Below the pieces are notes generated by a model. The model saw only the letters and a list, made by a program, of their open reading frames with translations. It searched no databases and had not been told where the DNA came from. A program made the translations under genes and the position numbers. Shown in pieces: positions 7,766 to 17,973 of a DNA stretch of 64,000 bases. This DNA is from an uncultured Litoreibacter sp. (GTDB taxonomy: Bacteria; Pseudomonadota; Alphaproteobacteria; Rhodobacterales; Rhodobacteraceae). The stretch covers positions 186,001 through 250,000 of the forward strand of contig CANNGL010000001.1 of the NCBI GenBank assembly GCA_947504205.1. The letters are read 5' to 3'. The stretch's first letter is position 1. Every line of letters starts with the position of its first letter.

Positions 7766-8590
7766 CTATTGTGATGCACTTTGTGGCAATGCGCCAACCT
7801 CAACGAGGACACGCCGGGCTGCGGCTTCGCGTTTTCGACCATCCGAACGGCGTCGAATGTCGAGATTGAAGGCAAAGACGTAAATCTCGACAGAGGGTGC
7901 TTGTTGCTCGACCCATCCGACATACCAGCCGATATCCGGATCATCGCCGCGCAAGCCCCAGCCCGTTTTGGCATATAGAGTCCAACCCGCGCCCGTGTCT
8001 GCCTGCATTATGTCTTTGCCCTGCGCCAGTGTTTCGGACGACAAGGGGAGCTGGTTCAAAGCCAGCCGTTCAAGGAAATCGATTTGCTCCATTGCGGATA
8101 TTTTTAATGGGCCTTTCAGCCAGTATGTCGTCAGGTTCGCTGCATTCCCGATGTCTTTGTTCCCATAATCAAGCTTGCCAATCCAACTGGCCATTTGAGA
8201 ATGACCGGCATGCATTGCGATGTCTTGGAACACCCAGACCGCTGACTTTTGAAACGCACTCTTAAGCGTGTGATCCGCATTCCACGCTGCCATCGAGCGG
8301 GTCTTCCCATCCCATGCAAAAACCGTCTCTGGGGAAGCGATATCGGTTTCCAATGCGATGAACGTATGGGGAATTTTTGATGTTGAAGCGGGAATAAACG
8401 GTTTTTCCGCGCGATCTGGATTGCTGATCCAAACCTGCCCATCGCTCATGCGCTTTACAGCGATAGTCGATGCGCTGAGATCGACGCCGGAGTCCCAAAT
8501 CGCAGCCGATACATCAATGGGCGCAGCCAACGTGTTTGCTGGCACCGCCAGCGCCAAGCATATTGCCGTAACTTTCAGATTTGCCTGCAT
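7766..8590 (-). CDS. Class D (OXA-type) serine beta-lactamase
   Basis: A 274-residue periplasmic protein with a signal peptide (cleavage near NTLA-AP). All class D signature boxes are present: S69-x-x-K72 in PASTSK (nucleophile and carbamylated lysine), S116-A-V118, Y142-G-N144, W157 in YWLKGPLKIS (the tryptophan that stabilises the carbamate) and K208-T-G210. The start is fixed by AGGA six bases upstream and the signal peptide; a longer open frame to 9007 runs into another gene. It hydrolyses beta-lactams by acyl-enzyme formation. It may be an intrinsic chromosomal enzyme, since no transposon or integron sign flanks it. A gene for the MipA-like barrel follows. Confidence 0.92.
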   Translation of the reverse strand: MQANLKVTAICLALAVPANTLAAPIDVSAAIWDSGVDLSASTIAVKRMSDGQVWISNPDRAEKPFIPASTSKIPHTFIALETDIASPETVFAWDGKTRSMAAWNADHTLKSAFQKSAVWVFQDIAMHAGHSQMASWIGKLDYGNKDIGNAANLTTYWLKGPLKISAMEQIDFLERLALNQLPLSSETLAQGKDIMQADTGAGWTLYAKTGWGLRGDDPDIGWYVGWVEQQAPSVEIYVFAFNLDIRRRSDGRKREAAARRVLVEVGALPQSASQ

Positions 8591-8759
8591 TTTAAGTCCT
8601 TTGAATTTCGTATTTGCCAAGCCGAGGTTGCCCGATGTCTCGCGGCAACTCGTCTGCCCTCGGAGTAATCTGAAACGCCGGTCCGGTCTTCCGATCCGTT
8701 CGGCGCGGACTCGAAAAGTCCCGACATATTGGCGCGGACAAATTCTAAAGACCTTAACC

Positions 8760-8794
8760 ATAAAAAATAACAAATTGGAGCAACATGTGCTCCA
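8760..8794 (-). terminator. Rho-independent terminator of the flavoprotein gene
   Basis: On the minus strand, about 40 bases after the TcuA-like stop, a 7-base stem TGGAGCA / TGCTCCA with a 5-base loop is followed by AATTTGTTATTTTTT. The T-rich tail fits intrinsic termination and separates this gene from the beta-lactamase promoter region (8591-8759), in which I see no clear consensus promoter. Confidence 0.6.
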
Positions 8795-8834
8795 TCTACA
8801 ATGCTCAACGCCACCATTCTTGGGGCAACCGGAC

Positions 8835-10310
8835 TTACCGATGGCTTCGTGCAGCTCCGTTGCCTGCCAACCGACCAAATACTGCGCCGGATGTGAGACC
8901 TGATCCGCCAGGATAGCCGTTGAAAAACACACCTCCCACCAGTTCACCGCAGGCATAAAGTCCGGGTATCGCTGCGTTCTCGTTATTCTGAACCGCGCCA
9001 GTGTCATCTACCTTCAGGCCACCATAGGTGAATGTGATCCCGCCGGTCACCGGATAAGCACGGAAGGGACCTTGGTCTAATCTCTGCGCCCAGTTCGTTT
9101 TGTTCAACGGTAGTCCTTGCGTTCCCTTGCCATCCAGAACTGTCGGATCGAATGTCGAGGACGTGTCAACAGCGGCATTAAAGGCCAAAAGTGTCTTTTC
9201 TGCTGCCGCATGGTCAACGCCATCAAGCATTGGGATCAGCGCCTGAAGTGTGTCTGCTTCGACGTAATGGGCGTCGTGGAAATGGTATTCGCCATAAAGT
9301 AACTCAAGCACTTTTGCGTCGAATATTTGCCACGCAAAATGCCCAGGCTGTTCCATGATCGCGGCCCCGAACTGAGCATAGGTGTAGTTGCGGAAATTTA
9401 TGCCTTCGTCGACGAAGCGCTCGCCGTTCGCGTTCAACATGACGCCCAAGAAATAGCAGATTTTTCGGTAGTTCTTTCGTTCAGCCGGCCCCAGATCGAG
9501 ATTGCCATAGTCGGCCATGTGGAGATCCATCGGTGTCGCATGACACCCCGCATAAAAACCGTAGTTTTGAGCGCCAAGGGCTGAGGCCATCACCAACCCG
9601 TCGCCAGTATTGTGCGGCGTGCCACGCACCTTGGCTTTGTCCCACTCCGAGCCGATATGCTGTTTGCGCAGTTCCGAATTGGCCTCAAACCCACCACAGG
9701 CCAGAATGACGGCGTCCGCACGAATGCTTTCCCCAGTGCTGGTGACAACTCCCGTGACCTCACCAGCCTCTGTAATTAGTTCGGTCACTGCGCACTTGTA
9801 ACGGATTTCGCCGCCCAAGCGTTTGAAGGCGGCAAGTTCCTGGTCAAAGAGCCCAACGCCTTCATGCTCCGCGGCCAATGTAAGGCCGCCCCAAAACACG
9901 TGACGGCCATTCTTCTCAAAGCTTTGACGGGAATAGATCGGTTCAAATTTGACCTCGTGGGACGATAGCCACTTCAAGGTCTCATAGCTTTTGGAGATCA
10001 GCGTTTCCTGCTCAACACTCAAGGGGCGCCCGCCGTTAAAACCCAGCAGATCTGCGGTGAATTTTTCCACCGTGTAGCTTCCGAATTCCGTGTTGGACAA
10101 CCGTGGATCGTTGGCGTTGCGCATCAAAGGCAATAGATCTTCACCAGATGTATATGCAAATCGCATGGCACCTGCCGTATACTTCGTGTTGCCGCCCGCG
10201 AGATCTTTGCCCGCTTTTTCCAGCATCAATACATCGGCGCCGTTTTCCAACGCGGCGATCCCGGCACAAAGTGCAGCGTTTCCAGATCCTGCGATTATCA
10301 CTTTTGTCAT
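8835..10310 (-). CDS. FAD-dependent dehydrogenase, TcuA (tricarballylate dehydrogenase)/flavocytochrome-c fumarate reductase family
   Basis: A 491-residue soluble flavoprotein. An N-terminal FAD-binding Rossmann motif (GSGNAALCAGIAAL, then E of LMLEKA) is followed by the GGNTKYTAGAMRFAY loop typical of TcuA. A substrate-binding domain and the C-terminal FAD loop YACGELVGGVFFNGYPGGSG come later. These enzymes oxidise or reduce dicarboxylic or tricarboxylic acids next to a carboxylate. The ATG was preferred to an in-frame TTG 12 bases upstream because it directly precedes the first strand. No TcuB electron-transfer partner or TcuC transporter is adjacent, so the electron acceptor and exact substrate are uncertain. 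Confidence 0.8.
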   Translation of the reverse strand: MTKVIIAGSGNAALCAGIAALENGADVLMLEKAGKDLAGGNTKYTAGAMRFAYTSGEDLLPLMRNANDPRLSNTEFGSYTVEKFTADLLGFNGGRPLSVEQETLISKSYETLKWLSSHEVKFEPIYSRQSFEKNGRHVFWGGLTLAAEHEGVGLFDQELAAFKRLGGEIRYKCAVTELITEAGEVTGVVTSTGESIRADAVILACGGFEANSELRKQHIGSEWDKAKVRGTPHNTGDGLVMASALGAQNYGFYAGCHATPMDLHMADYGNLDLGPAERKNYRKICYFLGVMLNANGERFVDEGINFRNYTYAQFGAAIMEQPGHFAWQIFDAKVLELLYGEYHFHDAHYVEADTLQALIPMLDGVDHAAAEKTLLAFNAAVDTSSTFDPTVLDGKGTQGLPLNKTNWAQRLDQGPFRAYPVTGGITFTYGGLKVDDTGAVQNNENAAIPGLYACGELVGGVFFNGYPGGSGLTSGAVFGRLAGNGAARSHR

Positions 10311-10653
10311 GGGGTGATCCAAACATTTGCATTGGTTGTCGGTAGCTACCTAGGGTGTGAGGGCCGTCCATTTCCAAACGACACCGCAGCGAATTCTAAT
10401 GTATACTGTTGTATGCAATTCCGTTTGACCGTCAACAGTGATCGCTTCCAGACAACAGTGGAAGGGACGATACATTTCGGGAGGCTATGAGAAAGAGCGC
10501 GGAAAAATCGGATGTGCCGGCTCTCCGCAGAGAAACACTTTCGGAGGTATACCCCTATCGACAGTTTCAGATTTCGTTTGCCAGCGTCGCTCTCCGTTCA
10601 TAGGTTCTCTTTTACAAAACTGTTACAAAGCAGAGTTTCTGGGAGGAATAAGT
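10311..10653. other. Long intergenic control region, no convincing gene
   Basis: 343 bases between the divergent TcuA-like gene and the phosphonate-type binding protein gene. It holds the spaced TGTATRC repeats described separately. A 38-codon open frame at 10487-10603 follows a GGGAGG only two bases upstream, with no recognisable product. The strong GGGAGGA of the binding-protein gene lies at the right end. The rest probably contains promoters for both directions; I could not assign -35/-10 boxes with confidence. Confidence 0.6.
10400..10416. promoter_or_regulatory. Tandem TGTATAC / TGTATGC repeats 10 bases apart
   Basis: TGTATAC at 10400-10406 and TGTATGC at 10410-10416 lie on the same face of the helix, one turn apart, about 240 bases upstream of the transporter operon and 90 bases upstream of the divergent flavoprotein gene. 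TGTATAC is close to the core of operators bound by FadR/VanR-type GntR regulators, but no such regulator gene is adjacent here. A candidate operator only. Confidence 0.3.
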
Positions 10654-11679
10654 ATGATGAATTTGAAATCGTTGTTGGGGGTGTCGGCTTTCGCGCTGAT
10701 GACTGCGACAGGTGCGGCGCAGGCTGACAAGCTGACGTTCTATTGTTCGGCGCAAGAGGATTGGTGTCAGTTGATGGCCAATTCATTCCAGGATGCGACA
10801 GGCATTGATGTCGCGATGACGCGGAAATCATCTGGCGAGACCTTTGCGCAAATCAAAGCCGAAAGCTCCAATCCGAAAGGGGATGTCTGGTGGGGTGGAA
10901 CGGGTGATCCGCACTTGCAGGCCGCCGAGGAAGGTCTAACGGCCGAATATATTTCCCCGATGCGCGATCAGCTGCATCCGTGGGCTATCGCGCAAGCTGA
11001 AAGTGCTGGCAACAAAACCATCGGAATCTACTCAGGTGCGCTTGGATACGGCTACAACACTGATCTGCTTGCGGCTAACAATCTGCCCGAGCCGACATCG
11101 TGGGAGGATCTGACCAAGCCCGAATATAAGGGCCATGTGCAGATGGCGAACCCGAACTCGTCCGGGACAGCCTACACCACACTGGCGACGATGATGCAGC
11201 TTTTTGGTGAAGACGACGGCTTTGAGTTCATGAAGAAGCTGCACAAGAACATCAACCAATACACCAAGTCCGGTTCAGCCCCGATCAAGGCTGCGGGTCG
11301 TGGTGAAAACACCATTGGTATCGTCTTTATGCACGACGCGGTGAAACAAGCCGTGTCTGGCTTCCCAGTGAAAGTTGTCGCGCCTGCGGAAGGCACAGGC
11401 TACGAGATCGGATCGATGTCGATTATCAACGGTGCGCGCAACATGGACAGCGCAAAGAAGTTCTACGATTGGGCGCTGAGCGCTGAGGCGCAAAACCTCG
11501 CGCTGCAAGTGAATGCGTTCCAAGTTCCCTCGAATACGGGTGCAGAAACTTCACCATCGGCTCCGGACATGTCGTCGATCAAACTCATTGACTACGACTT
11601 CAAGAAATACGGCTCATCCGATGAGCGGAAACGCCTCTTGAAGAAATGGGATGACGAGGTCTCAACGCTGCCACAGTAA
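10654..11679 (+). CDS. ABC transporter periplasmic binding protein (family 1, iron/thiamine/aminophosphonate type)
   Basis: A 341-residue secreted protein with a signal peptide (ATGAAQA cleavage before DKLTFYC) and the layout of the SBP_bac family that includes Fe(III), thiamine and 2-aminoethylphosphonate receptors. WWGGTGDPHL near the middle of the first lobe and GIYSGALGYGYN are typical. GGGAGGA lies six bases before the ATG, and a second ATG follows at once. It heads an operon with a fused permease, an ATPase and TmpA/TmpB-like enzymes. The ligand is therefore inferred to be an aminophosphonate such as trimethylammonio-ethylphosphonate, as in AepX-type receptors, rather than iron. Confidence 0.85.
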   Translation: MMNLKSLLGVSAFALMTATGAAQADKLTFYCSAQEDWCQLMANSFQDATGIDVAMTRKSSGETFAQIKAESSNPKGDVWWGGTGDPHLQAAEEGLTAEYISPMRDQLHPWAIAQAESAGNKTIGIYSGALGYGYNTDLLAANNLPEPTSWEDLTKPEYKGHVQMANPNSSGTAYTTLATMMQLFGEDDGFEFMKKLHKNINQYTKSGSAPIKAAGRGENTIGIVFMHDAVKQAVSGFPVKVVAPAEGTGYEIGSMSIINGARNMDSAKKFYDWALSAEAQNLALQVNAFQVPSNTGAETSPSAPDMSSIKLIDYDFKKYGSSDERKRLLKKWDDEVSTLPQ

Positions 11680-11682
11680 GAC

Positions 11683-13896
11683 GTGCGCACACTGACATCT
11701 GAACGTACGACCCATCCGGTTCTGATCTTCTGGATCATCGCCGGGTGGGTCGGATTTTTCATACTGCCGTGGTATGGAATCGAAGAGTTTTTCTCTTTCG
11801 AGTGGCTTGTTGACGGCTATCCGTTCGACGAGGATTATGCCCCAGCAGGTTTCTTGATCGCACAAGGCGAAAAGCTTTGGTTGGCTCCGATGATATTGGC
11901 GTTGGTGGCGCCTTTGGCGGCTCTCGGTCGTCTGAAAACAGACCCGCTTTATGCCAAAATTCTGATCGGAGCAGGCGCGCTTGGCTTTGGCTGGATGATC
12001 TTGCAAGGGTTTGCGATCGGCATTCGCGGTTGGAACTTTGAATGGGCCGCTGCGCTTTATGGTGATCTTGGCGACCGACAATTTGGGATGGGCTATGGTG
12101 CCCTGATTTGTGCATCGGCATTCCTGTTCATCTTCACTCAAGGCATCGCAGCGCGGGGCGCGATCAACGGAGACGTCTTCGTCGTCAGCTCCATTGGAGG
12201 TGTGATCGTTATCGTCTCTGCCTTCGTGTTCTTCCCAATTGCCAAGATGCTGACCGCTGCATTTATCACCGAGGACGGTGGCTATTCGCTTGGCGTTTTT
12301 GCGTCGAAATTTTTTGATGACAGGTTGTGGGGATTGGGCTGCTTGTCTGGCGGGCGGTGTGGTGTTGCGCTGAATTCTCTATTCCTCGCAATTCTGGTCG
12401 GGTTCATCACGACCGCGCTCGGTCTTGTCTTTGCGCTTGTCGTGACGCGCTCTGGCTTCCGGTACAAAAAGCTTCTGCGCGCTCTGACCGTCCTGCCGAT
12501 AATCACGCCCCCATTTGTGATTGGTCTGGCGCTTATTCTGTTGTTCGGACTGTCGGGGTCGGTCACGGTCTTTTTTGCCGATGCTTTCGGCATTCAGCCC
12601 ACCCGCTGGCTTTACGGGCTTCCCGGCATCCTGATCGCACAGACACTGGCCTTCACCCCGATTGCTTTCCTCGTTTTGATTGGTGTGGTCGAAGGTGTTT
12701 CCCCCTCGATGGAGGAGGCGGCGCAGACGTTGCGTGCCTCGAAATGGCAGGTCTTTAAGACCGTCTCGCTTCCGCTTATGCGTCCCGGTCTGGCGAATGC
12801 GTTTCTGCTTGGGTTCATCGAGAGCATGGCCGATTTTGGTAATCCGTTGGTCCTGGGCGGTAATTTCGACGTTTTGTCGACCGAGATTTTCTTTGCCATT
12901 GTTGGGGCGCAGTACGACCAAGGTAAGGCGGCGGTGCTGGCCATGGTTCTGCTTTGCTTCACATTGGCGGCCTTTTATGCGCAGCGCTTCTGGTTGGGCA
13001 AAAAGAGCTATACGACCGTCTCGGGCAAGGGTGACAGCGGCGTGCATCCCCACATGCCCCGCGCCTTGTCGATCCCGGTTCTGGCCCTTGCAATGCTCTG
13101 GGCCGCGTTCACTGGCATTGTCTACCTCATGATTTTCTACGGTTCGGTGGTCGAGCTTTGGGGCGTGAACAACACGCTGACCTTCAAACATTATGTCACC
13201 GCATTCTCCTTCCGGCTTGAGGAGGGCGGTATCCGCTGGTCGGGTGCGGCTTGGGACAGCTTCTGGACCACTTTGAAAATCGCCGCGATCGCCGCGCCGT
13301 TGACGGCGGTGGTGGGCCTCATCACGGCATATTTGCTGACCCGTCAGACATTTGCGGGCAAGAACGCGTTTGAATTTGGCACTATGCTTAGCTTTGCCAT
13401 TCCGGGCACTGTCATCGGCGTGAGCTATATCCTTGCCTTCAACGTGCCGCCCATCGAGATCACCGGCACGGGGATTATCCTCGTGGTTAGCTTTATCTTC
13501 CGCAACATGCCTGTCGGCGTGCGCGCAGGGATCGCCAGCATGTCTCAGTTGGACAAATCGCTCGACGAATCTTCGCTCACCCTCGGGGCAAACTCCTGGC
13601 AAACCTTCCGCCGCATCATCTTGCCGCTTCTGCGTCCCGCCATTCTCGCGGCGTTGGTCTACAGTTTCGTGCGGGCCATGACAGCGATTTCTGCGGTGAT
13701 CTTCCTTGTCAGTGCCGAATACGACATGGCCACGAGCTACATCATCGGTCGTGTCGAGAATAACGACTATGGCCTGGCAATTGCCTACTCGACCACACTG
13801 ATCTTTGTGATGCTCAGTGTCGTTCTAACGATGCAGCTTATCATCGGACGAACGAAGATAGGGCGGCGTATGTCGCAATCGCGGACCAATGTGTAA
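11683..13896 (+). CDS. ABC transporter fused double permease (FbpB/AepW type)
   Basis: A 737-residue inner-membrane protein with two MetI-like permease halves, the arrangement seen in Fbp-type iron and AepXVW phosphonate importers. Each half carries an EAA coupling loop: EEAAQTLRASKWQVFK in the first (near residue 346) and DESSLTLGANSWQTFR in the second (near 628). An N-terminal extension of about 180 residues adds several more spans. Translation starts at GTG three bases after the binding-protein stop, with a weak ribosome site, which suggests coupling. It forms the channel for the binding protein and the ATPase encoded next. Confidence 0.88.
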   Translation: MRTLTSERTTHPVLIFWIIAGWVGFFILPWYGIEEFFSFEWLVDGYPFDEDYAPAGFLIAQGEKLWLAPMILALVAPLAALGRLKTDPLYAKILIGAGALGFGWMILQGFAIGIRGWNFEWAAALYGDLGDRQFGMGYGALICASAFLFIFTQGIAARGAINGDVFVVSSIGGVIVIVSAFVFFPIAKMLTAAFITEDGGYSLGVFASKFFDDRLWGLGCLSGGRCGVALNSLFLAILVGFITTALGLVFALVVTRSGFRYKKLLRALTVLPIITPPFVIGLALILLFGLSGSVTVFFADAFGIQPTRWLYGLPGILIAQTLAFTPIAFLVLIGVVEGVSPSMEEAAQTLRASKWQVFKTVSLPLMRPGLANAFLLGFIESMADFGNPLVLGGNFDVLSTEIFFAIVGAQYDQGKAAVLAMVLLCFTLAAFYAQRFWLGKKSYTTVSGKGDSGVHPHMPRALSIPVLALAMLWAAFTGIVYLMIFYGSVVELWGVNNTLTFKHYVTAFSFRLEEGGIRWSGAAWDSFWTTLKIAAIAAPLTAVVGLITAYLLTRQTFAGKNAFEFGTMLSFAIPGTVIGVSYILAFNVPPIEITGTGIILVVSFIFRNMPVGVRAGIASMSQLDKSLDESSLTLGANSWQTFRRIILPLLRPAILAALVYSFVRAMTAISAVIFLVSAEYDMATSYIIGRVENNDYGLAIAYSTTLIFVMLSVVLTMQLIIGRTKIGRRMSQSRTNV

Positions 13897-13905
13897 GGAC
13901 AATAA

Positions 13906-14970
13906 ATGAGCATCAGTTCAAAAGCCGCCCCGGTCAGCTTCAGAAATGTGACCAAGATATATGGCAAGGATGTTGTCGCGGTGGACGGTATCAACCTGGA
14001 AATCGAAGCAGGCAAACTTGTTACATTGCTCGGACCCTCGGGGTGCGGAAAGACGACAACTTTGCGCATGATCGCAGGGCTAGAGATGGCGACCGAAGGC
14101 GCGATCCTTATTGGCGACCGGGACGTGACACTTTTGCCAGCCACGGATCGCGACGTGTCGATGGTCTTTCAAAGTTACGCGCTCTTCCCGCACATGACGG
14201 TGATGGAAAATGTGTCCTACGGCCTTGGGTTTTCCGGCTTTGATAAGTCCGAGACAAAAGATCGCGCAGCACAAGGTCTCGATCTGGTGGGTCTCAAAGG
14301 CTACGGGGACCGCCTGCCGTCAGAGTTGTCGGGTGGCCAGCAGCAAAGGGTTGCGGTGGCCCGTGCGTTGGTGCTTGAACCGCAAGTGCTTCTCTTTGAC
14401 GAGCCGCTTTCCAACCTTGATGCCAAGCTGCGTCGTCAGGTCCGTGAAGACATACGCGACATTCAGCAAAACCTTGGGCTGACAGTTGTCTACGTCACAC
14501 ATGATCAGGAAGAGGCGCTCGCCGTCTCCGATGAGATTGTTGTCATGCGCAATGCGGGAATTGCGCAGATTGGCACGCCGCGCGCGCTTTATGATGAGCC
14601 GGCAGATCACTTTGTGGCGGATTTCATCGGCGAGGCGAATATCATTCCCTGCGAGATCAAATCGGTATCCAAAGGTCAGGCGACGATTGATATCAGCGGG
14701 TTTTCACACAAGCTGCCTGCGCGCGATATGGAGCTTGGTCCAGCTTCGCTGGCCGTGCGCCCAACCCGGCTGGTGCTCGGCGTCAAGACCGGCATGGCCA
14801 TGGTGGTGAAGAAGGCAACGTATGTTGGCAGCCGTATGGAATACACGCTTGATGCCGGGTTTGGAGAGGTATTTGCCACCAGCGAAAACGTCGATACGCC
14901 GCATAATGTCGATACAAAAGTTACCGTTGGACTCGACAACATTGGTCCTGTTCTGCTGCCCGCTGTTTGA
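13906..14970 (+). CDS. ABC transporter ATPase (PotA/FbpC type) with TOBE domain
   Basis: A 354-residue ATP-binding subunit. It has Walker A GPSGCGKTTT, Q-loop region VFQSYALFPH, signature LSGGQQQRVAVARAL, Walker B VLLFDEPLSNLD and the switch histidine in YVTHDQ. A C-terminal TOBE domain (about 260-350) is expected to sense substrate or regulate transport. AAGGA precedes the ATG closely, and the gene lies 9 bases after the permease. It energises uptake by the two preceding gene products. A 182-base gap separates it from the TmpA-like gene, so the oxygenases may have an additional promoter. Confidence 0.92.
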   Translation: MSISSKAAPVSFRNVTKIYGKDVVAVDGINLEIEAGKLVTLLGPSGCGKTTTLRMIAGLEMATEGAILIGDRDVTLLPATDRDVSMVFQSYALFPHMTVMENVSYGLGFSGFDKSETKDRAAQGLDLVGLKGYGDRLPSELSGGQQQRVAVARALVLEPQVLLFDEPLSNLDAKLRRQVREDIRDIQQNLGLTVVYVTHDQEEALAVSDEIVVMRNAGIAQIGTPRALYDEPADHFVADFIGEANIIPCEIKSVSKGQATIDISGFSHKLPARDMELGPASLAVRPTRLVLGVKTGMAMVVKKATYVGSRMEYTLDAGFGEVFATSENVDTPHNVDTKVTVGLDNIGPVLLPAV

Positions 14971-15083
14971 GCTGCACAATCATACATTTGAGTGAACGCC
15001 CTGACCTCGGGGCCGGCCTGATCGTGATGAACGAGCGTGGTTCGCGTTTGCTGCGAGCGTGGCGCAGTCCATCTTACGATTGA

Positions 15084-16885
<1,802 letters not shown>

Positions 16886-16903
16886 TCCGTTTATGCCTTC
16901 GGG

Positions 16904-17851
16904 TTACGACACATCTAGCCGGTTGATTACTTCATCATGCGCCGCTCTCAAGCATGACATGAACTCCAGTGTCTTGCGGTCCGGCTCCGGCTTTTTGCGT
17001 GTAATGGCGGCGAATGTCGTGCTGTATCCAGTATGGTTGGGGGCGATGGGCCGCACGGTGCCTTTGCGAAGAAAAGTTTCGGCCACGTGGTCCGCCAAAA
17101 ACCCCAGATACCGCCCGGATTGGATGAGAAGGGACAAGGCCTCTTCCTCTTGAACTTGGGCCGCGCGTTTGATGCCCAACTGTCTGCCAGCTTTCATGTT
17201 GGGCGAATTGAAGGCGTATCCTGCGTATTTTTGCGTACCAAGTTTCAAATCGGCGATCGACAGCTCCTCTGGTGCATCGAACAATGCATGTCCTTCACCA
17301 CAATAAAGCGTCATATGCTCCAAATAGAGTGGCGTATAGCTAAGCAGACTGGACTGTCGATGAATGGGCACGACTGCCACGTCCATCGTGCCGTCTGTGA
17401 CGCGGGCTTCCAGAGTACTTGGTGGCGCAAGGGCAATGTCCAGCGCCACATCAGGCGCCACCATATCGAAGTGGCGGATCGCATCGTGAATGCGGGCGTC
17501 GGGATTGGTCGAGGACTGATCAAATAGGCCAATCCGCAATGTCCCGGTCAGCTTTGAGTGAATGTCGTCGATCTCCGATTGAAACCCATCGATGGATGAC
17601 ATCAGCTTGTGCGCGGCCTCGAGAACTTTTTCACCCTCTGCGGTCAGAGCAAAGCCAGATGGCCCGCGATTGCACAGCTTGAGGCCGATCCGCAGCTCCA
17701 AGTCGGAAACATGCTTTGAGATTGTCGAGCGACCGATATCGAGCTCGAGCTCAGAGGCCGCAAACCCACCGCATTCCGTCACAGTCATGAATATTCGCAA
17801 CAAGCGAATATCGACATTACTGAGGCTTTGAATGAGTGCCCGTTTGGCCAT
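16904..17851 (-). CDS. LysR-family transcriptional regulator of the tmp/BCCT locus
   Basis: A 315-residue LysR protein: winged helix-turn-helix in residues 10-70 (RLLRIFMTVTECGGF, then GRSTISKHVSDLE), and a periplasmic-binding-protein-like effector domain from about 95 to 300. It converges on tmpB and diverges from the BCCT carrier gene across 122 bases that hold a direct repeat. A plausible activator of both the tmp genes and the carrier in response to a phosphonate or betaine. LysR genes commonly accompany aminophosphonate-degradation genes; that general pattern is the basis for the role. Confidence 0.85.
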   Translation of the reverse strand: MAKRALIQSLSNVDIRLLRIFMTVTECGGFAASELELDIGRSTISKHVSDLELRIGLKLCNRGPSGFALTAEGEKVLEAAHKLMSSIDGFQSEIDDIHSKLTGTLRIGLFDQSSTNPDARIHDAIRHFDMVAPDVALDIALAPPSTLEARVTDGTMDVAVVPIHRQSSLLSYTPLYLEHMTLYCGEGHALFDAPEELSIADLKLGTQKYAGYAFNSPNMKAGRQLGIKRAAQVQEEEALSLLIQSGRYLGFLADHVAETFLRKGTVRPIAPNHTGYSTTFAAITRKKPEPDRKTLEFMSCLRAAHDEVINRLDVS

Positions 17852-17852
17852 C

Positions 17853-17892
17853 TAAAGTTTCCTTTTTCTGCAACTATAGAGTGTAAAGTTTC
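17853..17892. promoter_or_regulatory. Direct repeat TAAAGTTTC x2, 31 bases apart, in LysR/BCCT promoter region
   Basis: Identical 9-mers at 17853-17861 and 17884-17892, start-to-start spacing 31 bases (three helical turns), in the space between the divergent LysR and BCCT genes. The first copy abuts the LysR start codon. LysR tetramers contact two sites about three turns apart, so these are candidate recognition and activation sites. Confidence 0.4.
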
Positions 17893-17973
17893 AGGTTAAC
17901 AAACAAGATATACGCCTTATTGTGGGCTCCATAATGATCGCGCGAGACGCGCGGCGAAAACAGGGAGAACATA

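Noticed and set aside
8591-9007. Upstream in-frame extension of the beta-lactamase
   Set aside because: It would overlap the TcuA-like gene and precede the signal peptide; the internal ATG has a good ribosome site and leads directly into the signal sequence.
10487-10603. Possible 38-codon gene upstream of the phosphonate-type receptor
   Set aside because: The ribosome site is only two bases from the ATG and the product matches nothing I recognise. It may be leader sequence or a decayed regulator start.
12379-13602. Long minus-strand open frame opposite the fused permease gene
   Set aside because: It lies wholly antisense to a gene with clear transport motifs, and its translation is rich in Arg/His/Gln with no family signature, as expected for a GC-driven shadow frame.
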